Shown piece after piece: positions 22,714 to 31,608 of a stretch of DNA of 36,445 nucleotides (position 1 is its first letter; each line of letters starts with the position of its first letter). The notes beneath the pieces are model-generated. The model saw only the letters and a list, made by a program, of their open reading frames with translations, was not told the DNA's origin and did no database searches. Origin of the DNA: Hymenobacter sp. H14-R3 (GTDB lineage Bacteria; Bacteroidota; Bacteroidia; Cytophagales; Hymenobacteraceae); contig NZ_JASITD010000035.1 of the NCBI RefSeq assembly GCF_030063445.1, positions 1 to 36,445 on the forward strand. Reading direction: 5' to 3'. Both the position numbers and the translations under genes were made by a program.

Positions 22714-23045
22714 GGAAACTAAGAAGAGATAGGACTAATGTGGGAAATTTTATTTTTTCCTGTTGAGCTAAATTCTGGCTCACCGGGGCCCGCTCGCCGG
22801 CCGGCTTGAGCGCCCGGCCGGCCGGCCGCAGCTTGGGCAGGTAACGCAGGCGAGCATATCCCCAAAGCGCTGACCACCAATTAATAATGCCCCGGCTCAT
22901 TACCTTGCTGCCGAGTTAGCAAGAAGTATAGCTAGCTAGCAAAGTGGTCGCAAACTCGGCTTTAGTACCGTTTAACTATGTCATAAATAATAATTTACTA
23001 ATAATAAGCTGACCGGTGTTACGTTGCCGTTCGTTTTCTTTTGTT
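22714..23045. other. Intergenic region with a GC-rich palindrome and an AT-rich end
   Basis: No gene is supported. Around 22795-22830 lies GCCGGCCGGCTTGAGCGC followed by CCGGCCGGCCGGC, a strong hairpin that is not a member of the CAACGACAA-headed family. The right end (22975-23012) is a run of AATAATAATTTACTAATAA-type sequence and probably contains the promoter of the zinc-finger gene. Confidence 0.45.
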
Positions 23046-23318
23046 ATGGACATTTCCTGTCAACACCTGGCGGCGCTCGACCTTGCCCACCTAAAGCACG
23101 ATACCCGGCACGTGTGCCCCGAATGCGTGGCCTTGGGCGATGCCTGGGTGCACCTGCGCACTTGCCAGCAGTGCGGCCACGTGGGCTGCTGCGACGACTC
23201 GCCTAACAAGCACGCTACCAAGCATTTCCGCGCTACGCAGCACCCCGTTATCACCTCGGCCCAGCCCAGCGAGCGCTGGGCCTGGTGCTACCCCGACGAG
23301 GCGTTTCTGGAGTATTAA
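23046..23318 (+). CDS. UBP-type zinc-finger protein
   Basis: A 90-residue single-domain protein with the zf-UBP zinc-ligand pattern: CQHL near the start, CPEC, CQQCGHVGCCDDSPNKHATKH in parts, and a final ATQHPV. Stand-alone bacterial members of this family are of unknown function; in eukaryotes the domain binds ubiquitin tails. The ATG at 23046 is chosen because the domain starts directly after it (MDISCQH). It is preceded by an AT-rich stretch and transcribed convergently with the broken gene at 23335-25264. Confidence 0.88.
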   Translation: MDISCQHLAALDLAHLKHDTRHVCPECVALGDAWVHLRTCQQCGHVGCCDDSPNKHATKHFRATQHPVITSAQPSERWAWCYPDEAFLEY

Positions 23319-23334
23319 CCTGCCGCCCCCCAAC

Positions 23335-25264
23335 CTAGCGAACTACCAGCTTGCTGGTGGCCCCGTCGGTGGCGCGCAGCACGTAGATGCCGGCTGCCAA
23401 GCCGCTGGTTTCGAGCTGGTTGGTAGTAGCTAGCTGGCGCACGGGCCGGCCCGTGAGGTCGTGCAGTGCGCCCGAAATGGGCCGGCTTAGCTGCACGGCC
23501 CCGCCCTGGCTGGGGTTGGGGTAGAGCAGCAGCGGCGCGGCGGCCTACCCGGCCCGCGTGGCCGTCATGGTGGGGGTCTGGATGCCGTACACGGCCACCG
23601 TGCTGCTTACTTCGTTGACCAGCACCAGCAGGGGCTGGCCGGTAGGGCTGTCGGCGGCCGCGATAAATACGAGGCCCTCGGGGCCCAGGTCGCCGGTGCC
23701 GGCCGTGAGGCTGCGGTTGTTGAGGCAGGTTTCGAGCATTGGGCTGGCGGGGTTGTTAATATTGAAGACCAGCACGGTGTCGCCGAGGCGGTTGGTTACG
23801 TTGAGGCGGCCCAGCACGGCGTTGTTCTTCAGCAGCGCCGCGTTTGGAAACGCCGCAGCATCGAGCACGTGGGGCGCGCTGGCGCTGGTGGTGCCCAGGC
23901 GCACCTACTCGCTAAAGCCGGCGTAGTCGCGGGCGTCGCCCTCGCTGGCCGCCAGCAAATACGGCGTTCCGCCCACCTCAAACGTGGCCAGGGCATTGGG
24001 CTGGCGCATGCCCTTAATGGGCCAGCTGGCAAGGAGCGCCTCGGAGGTCTGGTCGGAGGCGTCGAGGTCGTGGCCGGGCCGGCTGAGGTCGCTATAACCC
24101 ACTGGCCGAATGGCCGTTATCTGCTTGCTGCCCAGGTCGAGCACCGCAATGCCGTTTTTTTCTTGCAGCGTAATGTAGGCCGTGCGCGAGTCGGCGCTCA
24201 CGGCTATGTATTCGGGCTCCAGGTCCTGCGCCACCGTGGCGGGTGTGGCCGCCAGCCCACCGTAGAGGCGGATGCCCTGCGCCCGCCGCGCCGCCGCCTG
24301 GCCTGTTGTAGGCGGTGAAGCCGGCCGTGGTCACGTTGGCCTGGGTGAGGCCCGCGATGCCGCCCAAAATATCAATCATCGACACGCTGCCCTCGGGGCC
24401 GGTGGTGTAGGCGGCGTTGGGCTCGCCCTCGTTGGCGGTGAGCACGTAGCGGCCATCGGGCGAAAAGGTCAGCATGTCGGGCATGGCCCCCACGGTTGCT
24501 TGCTTCTGAAACACGCCGTTCTGGTCAAAGAATACCACGCTGCCGTTGGCCCGCGGGTTGGTATTTTCCAAATTGCAGGCTATCAAGTCGTTGCGGGCAT
24601 ACACCGAGTTGAGGCCGCCGTAGGTTTTGATGTCAATGGAAGCAATGGCCGGGATGGCGGCCGGGTTGGCCAGGCTCAGAATAGCGAGCTTTCCGCCCAC
24701 CGAGTTGGCCACGTACAGGCGCTTGGTGCTGGCATCGTAGCTCACAATCTCAGCCGAGTTTAGCTGCGTGGTGCCGCTGAAGGGCGTGCCGGTCTGGTAG
24801 CTCTGCAACAAGCTCAAGCTGACGGTATTGGTCCGCGCCGGGGCGGCCGCGTCGTTGTCCCGGATATACACCAGTGTGTCGGTGGCCCCCGCCGTAATGG
24901 TGGCGTTGGCAGCGTTTTGCAGGCGCACCACGAAGTACTCGGTTTCCCCGCCCGCTGCGTCATCGAGAATAGGAATGGTCAGCATTTGCGGCCCCGTAGC
25001 CCCGGCCGGAAACGTAATGGTTTGAGTGGTGGCGCAGGTGAAATCCTGGTCGGCCGTGGCCGTGCCAAACGCCTGCAACACCACCTATACGGTGCTGGCC
25101 GCCGCCCCCGGGCTGGCAAGGGTAAGCGGAATGCTGACGCTGCCCGCGCCCTCGGCCACTACCAGCGTGGCGCTGGGCCGGCTAATCATCTGGGCCTGAG
25201 CCGCTGAGTAAGAAAACCCCAACAGCAAAGCTGCGGGTAGCAAGGAGGAAAAGTACGGGTGCAT
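23335..25264 (-). pseudogene. Broken choice-of-anchor / Calx-beta T9SS-secreted protein gene
   Basis: The frame starts with a signal peptide (MHPYFSSLLPAALLLGFSYS) and half a Calx-beta domain, hits TAG at 25087-25085, and continues with TFPAGATGPQMLTIPILDD and ETEYFVVRLQNA. A beta-propeller-like choice-of-anchor I region follows (MPDMLTFSPDGRYVLTANEG). Near 24300 a one-base shift (AACAGGCCAG) leads into QAAARRAQGIRLYGG and DLEPEYIAVSADSRTAYITL. Further TAG codons stand at 23907-23905 (GFSE*VRLG) and 23547-23545, before a type IX secretion sorting domain (LLLYPNPSQGG to YVLRATDGATSKLVVR). Three amber codons and one frameshift mean it is not functional as read. Intact relatives are large secreted proteins, some annotated as alkaline phosphatase-like. 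Confidence 0.88.
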
Positions 25265-25376
25265 ACGGTGCGAATTGGTTGGAAGAACCAAAACTACCGG
25301 CCGCACATTGCGGCAGTATGAGGAAGTTATTATGAACTAGAAGGGGATGTAGCGTGGGCTCTGCGCAACATTGCCT

Positions 25377-26771
25377 CTACGCAGCCGGCTTGGCTTCCAG
25401 CGGTTTCAACTCGCCAAACACCGTCGGAATCAGCTCGGCCACGGTGGGGTGGATGAATACGTTGCGGCGCATGAAGGCGGCCGTTTGCTTGGCATACATA
25501 GCCGTGATAATGCAGTGAATGGCCTCGTCGCCACCCACGCCCACAATGCTGGCCCCCAGAATCTGGTCGGTTTCGGCATGCACCAGTACTTTGATAAAGC
25601 CTTGCGTTTCACCCTTTTCCACGGCCCGGCCTACCTTGGTCATGGGGCGCTTGCCTACCAGGGCGGGCGTACCGGCGGCGCGCACCTCGTCTTCAGTGAG
25701 GCCCACTTTGGCGAAGGGCGGGTCCACGTAAATGGCCGACGCGGGCAGCCGGTCGCCCACGCGGCGCGGGTCGTTGTCGAGCAGGTTGGCGGCCACTATC
25801 TCAAAGTCGTTGTAGGCGGTGTGGGTAAACGCGCCGCGGCCGTTGCAGTCGCCCAGCGCCCAAATGCCGGGCACGGCCGTTTGCAGCTGCTCATCTACCG
25901 GGATGAAGCCGCGCGCATCGGCGTGCAGGCCGGCGTTGGCCAGGCCCAGGTCGTCGGTGTTGGGCTGGCGGCCAATGGCCAGCAGCAGGTGCGAGCCGCG
26001 GCTGGGCGAGGCATCCTGCGCGCAGTGTACCTGCACCACGGGCTGCCCGTCTTCCAGGCCCAGGCCAATGCAATCGGCCCCGAGCCGCAGCGTAATGCCT
26101 TCACCAGCCAGGCTCTCGTGCACGGCGGCGGCCACGTCGGCATCTTCGTGCGGCAGCAGGCGCGGGCTGCGCTCCACAATAGTGACCTGCGCCCCCAGCC
26201 GCCGAAACAGCTGCCCAAACTCCAGGCCCACGGCTCCCGCGCCCACAATGAGCAGGTGCGCCGGCAGCTCGGCCAGGGCCAGAATGGTGCTGCTGGTGAG
26301 GTGGGGCACCTGCGCAATGCCGGGCAGCGGCGGGCGGGCTGGGCGGCCGCCCACGTTCAGAAAAATGCGCGGGGCTTCGAGCACGTCGTTGCCCACCTGC
26401 ATGGTGGTGGCCGATAAAAACCGGGCGGTGCCCCGAAACACCGTGCAGCCCTTCATGTGCAGCAGCCAGTTTTCGAGGCCATTGCGCGAGGCGGCCACAA
26501 TGGCGTCTTTGCGGGCCTGCACCGGGGCCAGGTCCACGGTGAGCTCCCCCACCGAAGGCAGGCCGTAGTGGGTGGCTTGGCGCAGGGTGTGCGCGGCTTT
26601 AGCACTGGCAATGAGCGCTTTGGTGGGCGTGCAGCCCGCGTTAACGCAGGTGCCGCCAAAATCCTGGCGCTCTACCAGGGCCACCGTGTAGCCGGCGGCC
26701 GTGAGCCGGCCAGCGAGCGACGGGCCCGCCTGGCCCGCCCCAATAATGAGCGCATCGAAAGAGTGAGTCAC
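25377..26771 (-). CDS. FAD-dependent pyridine nucleotide-disulfide oxidoreductase, class I
   Basis: A 464-residue flavoprotein of the glutathione reductase/dihydrolipoamide dehydrogenase/MerA group. It shows the FAD fold ALIIGAGQAGPSLAG, the redox disulfide C42/C47 in GGTCVNAGCTPTKA, the NAD(P)H fold LLIVGAGAVGLEFG, the second FAD block GIWALGDCNG and the catalytic His-Glu pair in FIHPTVAEL. It lacks both the amino-terminal metal-binding domain and the carboxy-terminal cysteine pair of true mercuric reductase, so I leave the substrate open. It is a single gene, convergent with nothing and followed by the broken T9SS gene. Confidence 0.93.
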   Translation of the reverse strand: MTHSFDALIIGAGQAGPSLAGRLTAAGYTVALVERQDFGGTCVNAGCTPTKALIASAKAAHTLRQATHYGLPSVGELTVDLAPVQARKDAIVAASRNGLENWLLHMKGCTVFRGTARFLSATTMQVGNDVLEAPRIFLNVGGRPARPPLPGIAQVPHLTSSTILALAELPAHLLIVGAGAVGLEFGQLFRRLGAQVTIVERSPRLLPHEDADVAAAVHESLAGEGITLRLGADCIGLGLEDGQPVVQVHCAQDASPSRGSHLLLAIGRQPNTDDLGLANAGLHADARGFIPVDEQLQTAVPGIWALGDCNGRGAFTHTAYNDFEIVAANLLDNDPRRVGDRLPASAIYVDPPFAKVGLTEDEVRAAGTPALVGKRPMTKVGRAVEKGETQGFIKVLVHAETDQILGASIVGVGGDEAIHCIITAMYAKQTAAFMRRNVFIHPTVAELIPTVFGELKPLEAKPAA

Positions 26772-26935
26772 GGGAAGCGGCCTTTAGCAGAGAAGCCAGT
26801 GCGTAGCTAACGGCCACCCCCGCGTACTGTTGCCGCCCGCCGGCCCGGAAGCTGAAAAAGCTCACGCGCCAACCCGGGTAGCTGGCACGTAAGCTTCTGG
26901 AAAGTAAAGTGCTGACCCTAAGCGCAGGCCGGATA

Positions 26936-27100
26936 CTAGCGGTTGAGGTAGGCGCGCACGTCGGAGGCCAGCACGCCCACGGCGAGCACGGCATTGCGCA
27001 GGCGGGTTTCGGTGCAGTTGAGGACGTGACACCAGTAGTTTATCTCGTTGGTAGACAAAACGTTGACGCGGGTGTTATCGGCGGGAACGGAAGCAAGCAT
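26936..27100 (-). CDS. DUF3606 protein
   Basis: A 54-residue protein starting MLASVPADNTRVNVLSTNEI. It carries the DUF3606 pattern: a conserved polar start (DNTRVNV), EINYWCHVLNCTETRLRNAV and VGVLASDVRAYL. Such small proteins are widespread in soil Bacteroidota and Proteobacteria; their role is unknown. The start at 27100 and stop at 26936 fit the family length exactly. Confidence 0.82.
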   Translation of the reverse strand: MLASVPADNTRVNVLSTNEINYWCHVLNCTETRLRNAVLAVGVLASDVRAYLNR

Positions 27101-27373
27101 AGCGTTGAAAAATGATAATTTATAAGTAACTAATTGCTATGCAAGGAGTTGCCGCAATAAAGGATGCTGGGCGCAACGGCTGTGTAGGTAAGACAGGGTT
27201 ACCTGCGCGGCGTAGCTGCCTATAAAAGTAGGCTTAGCAGCTAGCAAAAACTCAGAATAGCCCGGGTTTTGAAGGAGAAAATAGTATAAATTCCTGGCTG
27301 GCTTTTACTTAGGCAGGGGAGAGCCCCGCCGGGCCTGCCGGGGTGGGGGCTGGTGGCCCGCCCGCGCCCAGCC
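27101..27373. other. Intergenic region
   Basis: No gene seen. The left part (27108-27135) is AT-rich and may hold the DUF3606 promoter. Around 27317-27352 a GC-rich inverted stretch (GAGCCCCGCCGGGCC, GCCGGGGTGGGGGC) could form a hairpin behind the VbhA-like gene. Confidence 0.35.
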
Positions 27374-27610
27374 TTAGCTTAGGCCGGCGTTGGCTCGGAA
27401 CCGGGCCGCGGATTCCAGGGAATACACAACTTCGTCGATGGTGAGGCGGCCCCGCATGAAGAGGTCAAGCACCTGCTGCTGGTAGGGCTCCAGCGCAAAG
27501 CGCGTGCCCTGCGTGAAGGAAATAACGGCTGCTGCCAGGCGCTGGCGGCTTTGCTCAGTAGCAAGCGTAGCAACCTGCAAAGGTTGAAGAGTAGGGGTGG
27601 GATAGTTCAT
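27374..27610 (-). CDS. Small VbhA-antitoxin-like protein
   Basis: A 78-residue helical protein. Its centre, QQQVLDLFMRGRLTIDEVVYSL, resembles the antitoxin VbhA-like helical domain (a residue stretch ending in G-x-I/L-T/S-x-D/E-E). No Fic or other toxin gene lies beside it, so an antitoxin role is doubtful. The ATG at 27610 starts MNYPTPTLQPLQ. Alone in its region; function unknown. Confidence 0.65.
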   Translation of the reverse strand: MNYPTPTLQPLQVATLATEQSRQRLAAAVISFTQGTRFALEPYQQQVLDLFMRGRLTIDEVVYSLESAARFRANAGLS

Positions 27611-27992
27611 GTTCTAAAGCTAGGCCCCGCAACGCAAACGGCCGTATTGCTTTTGTTCAATTGCCTGAGAACCTGGCTAAAAACTTTTAGCAGTGCAGTG
27701 AAGGCGTAAGCCCAGCCCAGGTGGGCCCCGCCGGCTTGGCAAAAACTGGCACAGTACCGGCCCGCTGCCCCCGCGCCAATCCAGGCTTGCGCGCTTCCTC
27801 CCGGAAATGGCGCAAGGCGTCTGTCATGGCGAGCGCAATACGCTGCGCATTAGTACATTAATGAAGGCTATCTGACCAGGCCCTGGGCGGGCTGCCGGGG
27901 TTGAGTTGGTAGCCCGCTCGTTGTTTGCGCCGTTAGAACAACTAGTACGAACAACGAGCGGATAGCCGGTGAAAAGGGTGCCGACCTGCGCA
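27611..27992. other. Intergenic region with a 12-bp hairpin (27914-27925 / 27950-27961)
   Basis: No gene is supported. CCGCTCGTTGTT and AACAACGAGCGG are exact complements separated by 24 bp, and similarity extends a few bases outside. It lies just after the stop of the HAD gene, but no T-tract follows on either strand, so it is not a typical intrinsic terminator. Confidence 0.5.
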
Positions 27993-28754
27993 CTACGCCG
28001 GCGCGCCGGCAATGTGGGCCAGCACCCCGGCCAGCGGCTCCAGGCTGGTGATGGCGGGCACGCCGGGCAGTGGCTGCGCCGCGCCGTTGCGATTGAGCCA
28101 CAGCGGGCGAATACCCACGGCCAGCGCCCCAAGTACATCGGCCGCCCAGTTGTCGCCCACCAGCACGGTGTCGGTGGGGCGGGCATTCAGCTTGTGCAGG
28201 GCGGCCGCAAAAATGCGTGGGTCGGGCTTGGGCACGCCCACGTCTTCGGACGTGATAAGGGCATCGACCAAATCTGCCATGCCCATAAAGCGCAATTTAT
28301 CAGTTTGCTCGGCCGTGCGGTTGTTGGTGATGATGCCCACGCGGTAGTGCGGCCGCAGGGCTTGCAGCAGGGCCAGGGCCCCTGGCACCGGCTGGCGCAG
28401 GCGGGCGTAGTGTGCGTAGTAGGCATCGGCCAGCCGGTCGGCGTCGGCGGGAGTGGCGCGGGGCTGGTAGCGGGCCAGCAGCCCCCGAAACCGCTGGTCG
28501 CGGGCCTCGGCGGGGGTGAGGCGGCCGTGCAGCACGTGCAGGTGCAGCTCTTCCAGTAGGTCGCTGTAAAACTGGTAGAAAGCCTCGAAATCTACCGTCG
28601 GGAAAAAGGGTAGCCCGGCGGCGGCTACCCGCAACGTGGCCCGCGACGTGGCGGTGTGGTCAAACAGGGTATCGTCCAAATCGAACAGGACCGTGGTGGG
28701 GCGCGCGGGCCGGGGCACCGCGGCAGGCAAGGGCAAGGGCAAGGGCAGGGGCAT
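27993..28754 (-). CDS. HAD-family phosphatase, YjjG-like
   Basis: The 253-residue enzyme has all four HAD motifs: nucleophile DLDDTLFD near residue 25, threonine motif IITNN, lysine motif GVPKPDPRIF and acidic motif VGDNWAADVLGA. A helical cap lies between motifs I and II, as in YjjG-type nucleotidases, which hydrolyse nucleoside monophosphates or similar small phosphates. The amino end reads MPLPLPLPLPAA and is encoded by a short run of six-base units (AGGGCA type, 28726-28754) upstream of the conserved fold, so it is variable sequence rather than part of the enzyme. Confidence 0.9.
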   Translation of the reverse strand: MPLPLPLPLPAAVPRPARPTTVLFDLDDTLFDHTATSRATLRVAAAGLPFFPTVDFEAFYQFYSDLLEELHLHVLHGRLTPAEARDQRFRGLLARYQPRATPADADRLADAYYAHYARLRQPVPGALALLQALRPHYRVGIITNNRTAEQTDKLRFMGMADLVDALITSEDVGVPKPDPRIFAAALHKLNARPTDTVLVGDNWAADVLGALAVGIRPLWLNRNGAAQPLPGVPAITSLEPLAGVLAHIAGAPA

Positions 28755-28893
28755 AGAAAAAAACGGGTTGCTACCCAGGCAGACAAGCCAAGGGCCGGCA
28801 GGTTTTGCCGGGTGGCGGTGGTAGGCGGGCAGTGGCTACTGCGACCCTTCCGGGGCCGGGCAGCGTATAGCCGTCAACTATTCCTGCCAGACC

Positions 28894-29403
28894 ATGCCCA
28901 CCACTACCCGCCGCCCCGAAATTACCGCCTTCGATGCCGATGAGCGCCTGCGCTGGGTTGAGCGCGTGGCCCGCCTCCTCGACAGCCAGTTTCAGCTGCC
29001 GGGTACGCAGTTTCGCTTCGGCCTCGACCCGCTGCTGGGCCTGGTGCCCGTTGTGGGTGACCTATCGACCACCTTGGTGTCGGTAGCGCTGCTGCTCACC
29101 ATGCTGCGCCACGGGGCCAGCGGGGCCGTGGTGGTGCGCATGGCCCTCAACATTCTCATTGATACCGTGGTAGGGGCCATCCCAATTTTGGGCAGCATCT
29201 TCGACTTCACCTTCAAAAGCAACGAGCGCAACGTGGCCCTGCTGCGCCGCCACTACGCCCAGGGCCAGCACACTGGCAGCGGTAAAGGCTTGATACTAGT
29301 GGTGTTGGTGCTGTTCGTGGCGGTGGCCGGCCTGGTGGCCTGGGGGAGCGTGGCGCTGCTGCATTGGCTGTGGCTGGCTATGGAGGGGCATACTAGCTGG
29401 TGA
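28894..29403 (+). CDS. DUF4112 membrane protein
   Basis: A 169-residue protein that begins with a soluble helix and continues RFGLDPLLGLVPVVGDLSTT, the DUF4112 signature, then three hydrophobic segments (TTLVSVALLLTML, ILIDTVVGAIPILGSIFDF, LILVVLVLFVAVAGLVAW). DUF4112 proteins are small membrane proteins of unknown function. It is divergent from the HAD gene, from which it is separated by 139 bp. Confidence 0.87.
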   Translation: MPTTTRRPEITAFDADERLRWVERVARLLDSQFQLPGTQFRFGLDPLLGLVPVVGDLSTTLVSVALLLTMLRHGASGAVVVRMALNILIDTVVGAIPILGSIFDFTFKSNERNVALLRRHYAQGQHTGSGKGLILVVLVLFVAVAGLVAWGSVALLHWLWLAMEGHTSW

Positions 29404-29546
29404 GCCTGGTAACCAGCTAGTTGCGCCGAATAGCCTTTGGTCGTATTCGGACAAGAAAACGGCTTTTGCGTAAGCTCTCTAATCTAACGTTTTCCAAGTA
29501 GCTGCGCTAACCAAGTGGTTTCCAGTGCCAGTCTGCTGGCCAGGCG

Positions 29547-29813
29547 CTATTGGTCGGCAAATTGGCAAGCTGTGAGCTGGTGCCGACGAATGCGGAAGCG
29601 CAGCAAGCCCACCGCCAGCACCAGGCCTGCCCCAGCCAGGGCCGAGTAGCCCAGCCGGCCGCCCCGCTCGGGGTGAAATTGCAGCAGCGTTAACCCAAAG
29701 CCCAGCAGCGCCAGGCTGGTGCGCACGTAGGTGAGCAGGGTACGCTCGTTGGCCAGGCTGGTACGCTGCAAGGCCAGCTGGTCTGATAAGCTAAGGGGAA
29801 GAAGGGGAGGCAT
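29547..29813 (-). CDS. DUF202 (YidH-like) membrane protein
   Basis: An 88-residue protein with the DUF202 pattern LANERTLLTYVRTSLALLGF followed by a second membrane helix (GLVLAVGLLRF). I choose the ATG at 29813 (MPPLLPLSLSD) over one at 29843, because it is closer to the domain. Function of the family is unknown; members are inner-membrane proteins. Confidence 0.85.
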   Translation of the reverse strand: MPPLLPLSLSDQLALQRTSLANERTLLTYVRTSLALLGFGLTLLQFHPERGGRLGYSALAGAGLVLAVGLLRFRIRRHQLTACQFADQ

Positions 29814-29960
29814 AAAGCAAAAACGAGGGAAAACCGGGGGCAACGTGCCGCTGGCTGCACTGCGTGCAGTTTAACGCAGCGCGCGGTAGTTGAGCCAACC
29901 AGCCCCAACTACCCGCGGGTGCTGCATCCAGATGCTGCGTTGCGACAGCGCTGGTGGCGG

Positions 29961-30209
29961 TTACTTCACCTTCACCGGCGTGGGGACGGGCAGCCGCCTA
30001 TCAATGGGCTTGCTTTTTTGCACCATCCTCTGGCCCAGGGCTTTGCTATCCTTCACCACTTTGGGGCCTTGGTAGGTGGCGGCGCGTTGGTCGGGCGTTT
30101 TGGTGGGCTTGGCGGGGGCGGGGCGGGGGGTGGCCGGCGCTTGAGCGGAGGCGGTGAGCAAGTGCGCGGTGAGCACCAGGGTGCTGGCAACTGTAAGGAG
30201 CGTTTTCAT
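29961..30209 (-). CDS. Small secreted hypothetical protein
   Basis: An 82-residue protein with a signal peptide (MKTLLTVASTLVLTAHLLTA, then SAQA) and a short Pro/Lys-rich basic mature part (PATPRPAPAKPTKTPDQRAA). Predicted periplasmic or secreted. No known domain. The clean signal peptide is the main support for a real gene. Confidence 0.65.
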   Translation of the reverse strand: MKTLLTVASTLVLTAHLLTASAQAPATPRPAPAKPTKTPDQRAATYQGPKVVKDSKALGQRMVQKSKPIDRRLPVPTPVKVK

Positions 30210-30692
30210 TGGCTGGGGTGGTTGAAAGCTGCGTTGGGTAGCGTAGTGGTTACTTTTCGGGTTCCAATGCGCGCCTCGTGGGCAGGAAGCCAGACGAGCG
30301 CGTTAATGCAGGGGTAGTAAATACGCTGACTACGCCTGAAAGGCGCAGTTTGTGTAAGTAGGGTTGCCTAAGCGCTGGTCCTCAGAGCTATACTCAACGG
30401 CCTGGCTGGCTTAACAACGTCAACCGGTCGGCCGAATTAAAGAGCGTCAACCGGCCGGCTCGCGCCGGCGGGCCAGCCGGCTGGCCTCTCAAGCGGAAGC
30501 TTTCCGGTGCGGCGCGCTGGTCAGCAACTTGGATGAAGTAAGAAAAAGCTTGCTTTCCAGTGGTGCCACCTACCCAGCGCCGCTCAGCGGGTATGGCGGT
30601 TGTCTGCACTAGCCAGCTGCCAGGCAACGCTATCCACACGCTTGCCGCCTGCTTCTCCCGTGTTGAAATATCCAATTATTATTCGAACCTAA
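30210..30692. other. Intergenic region with degenerate REP-like copies
   Basis: No gene is supported; the open frame at 30394-30675 translates repeat sequence. Two degenerate copies follow each other: AACAACGTCAACCGGTCGG (from 30413), which breaks off after GGCCGA, and GCGTCAACCGGCCGGC with CGCGCCGGCGGGCC (30444-30474). Both are in the CAACGACAA-left orientation. These are the only clear relatives of the family found to the right of 17.1 kb. Confidence 0.6.
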
Positions 30693-30693
30693 C

Positions 30694-30741
30694 AAACAAA
30701 AAGGCCCTGTAAGTACTTAACTTACAGGGCCTTTTTGTTTG
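30694..30741. terminator. Bidirectional intrinsic terminator next to tRNA-Asp
   Basis: A perfect 21-bp stem: the left arm begins CAAACAAAAAGGCCC and the right arm ends GGGCCTTTTTGTTTG, with a 6-7 base loop. A- and T-runs lie inside the stem on both sides, so it can stop transcription in either direction. It lies 11 bp after the 3' end of tRNA-Asp on the minus strand. Confidence 0.9.
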
Positions 30742-30751
30742 AAAACGATTG

Positions 30752-30825
30752 CGGTCTGGACGGGACTCGAACCCGCGACCTCCGCCGTGACAGGGCGGCA
30801 TTCTAACCAGCTGAACTACCAAACC
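30752..30825 (-). tRNA. tRNA-Asp (GTC)
   Basis: The minus strand folds as a standard tRNA: acceptor arms GGTTTGG and CCAGACC, D arm with GTTCAGCTGGTTAGA, anticodon stem CCGCC/GGCGG around the loop CTGTCAC (anticodon GTC), and T arm with GGGTTCGAGTCCC. The discriminator base is G, as expected for aspartate. CCA is not encoded. It is followed by a strong terminator and preceded by a clear promoter. Confidence 0.96.
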
Positions 30826-30872
30826 GTTTACCGCAGTCGGGAAAACCAAGAGGCTTTTCCGTTTTGGTGCTG

Positions 30873-30904
30873 CAAAGGTAAGAAAATAAAATTGGTTCTC
30901 ACAA
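30873..30904 (-). promoter_or_regulatory. Promoter of tRNA-Asp
   Basis: On the minus strand TTG (30904-30902) is followed after 21 bp by TACCTTTG (30880-30873), the Bacteroidota -33/-7 consensus. The predicted start site lies about 45 bp upstream of the mature tRNA, leaving a leader to be removed by RNase P. The remainder of the gap up to 31200 shows no gene. Confidence 0.8.
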
Positions 30905-31200
30905 GCCAGGTGGGAAAAAAGTTCACAATTTCGTAAATCCGCGTTCGGCAGCAGCGGTAGCGAAAAAGGCTTTTCTTATCAGTAGGAGAGGGCTTTAGAA
31001 ACGATTATTGTCTGGGCTGAACCGGCGCTGGGTAGCCGCGGCCGTTACCCGCAAGCCCTTGGCGAAGCAAGTGGAGTACGCTGCCCTAGGCGTGGCCAGC
31101 TGCGTTGTTGCCGCCCATGTGCCTTGTTGGCGGCCCGACCGGACTGCGGGACTGGCACCGTTTTAGCAATCGCCCGTTTTCTGCTCATTACCCTTTTTCT

Positions 31201-31608
31201 ATGCGTTTACTGCTCGTTTTGGCCGGTTCGGCCACCCTGCTGGTTGGCTGCCGCTCGGCTAGCCCCGTGGCTCAGGCACCTCAAAACCCCCAGACCCAGA
31301 TGCTTGCGCGCGCCTGGCGCCACAGCCAGGAGGAAGACCAGGGCTCGGTGCAGGTGTACCGCCCGGCCAGCTACTCGTTTCCGCCGGCCAGGGGCCGCGA
31401 AGGAATCACCTTCGAGCCCACTGGCCGCCTGACCAAATTTGTCATTGCGCCCACCGACGGGCTGTTGCCGCTACCGGGCCAGTGGACCTGGGACAATGCG
31501 CACGTGGTGCACCTGCGGGTAGCCGGCCCGCCGGCGCAGAGCTACCGCCTGAAAATAGTGGAGCTTACGCCTGATATGCTAAAAGTCAGTAGGATAGACC
31601 CTCGCTAG
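31201..31608 (+). CDS. Small lipoprotein
   Basis: A 135-residue protein with a lipoprotein signal (MRLLLVLAGSATLLVGC), where Cys17 is the predicted lipid-attachment site. The mature part reads FEPTGRLTKFVIAPTDG and LPGQWTWDNAHVVHLRV, similar to lipocalin-like domains in which a WxWD strand closes the barrel. It is likely anchored in the outer membrane or facing the periplasm. Function unknown. The ATG at 31201 is chosen because it starts the signal peptide. Confidence 0.8.
   Translation: MRLLLVLAGSATLLVGCRSASPVAQAPQNPQTQMLARAWRHSQEEDQGSVQVYRPASYSFPPARGREGITFEPTGRLTKFVIAPTDGLLPLPGQWTWDNAHVVHLRVAGPPAQSYRLKIVELTPDMLKVSRIDPR

Noticed and set aside
515..25087. Recoding of TAG as a sense codon, suggested by five internal TAG codons
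   Set aside because: TAG ends many intact genes here (hemF, ccoG, ccoP, ccoQ, ccoNO, ccoS), and the two degraded secreted-protein genes also carry frameshifts that recoding cannot explain.
25377..26771. Mercuric reductase
   Set aside because: The fold and active-site disulfide match, but the carboxy-terminal cysteine pair and the metal-binding domain of MerA are absent and no mer genes are near.
27374..27610. A toxin-antitoxin pair
   Set aside because: Only a VbhA-like helical motif is present; no toxin gene lies within reach on either side.
30394..30675. 93-codon minus-strand frame left of tRNA-Asp
   Set aside because: Its second half is translated degenerate repeat, and the rest has no recognisable feature.
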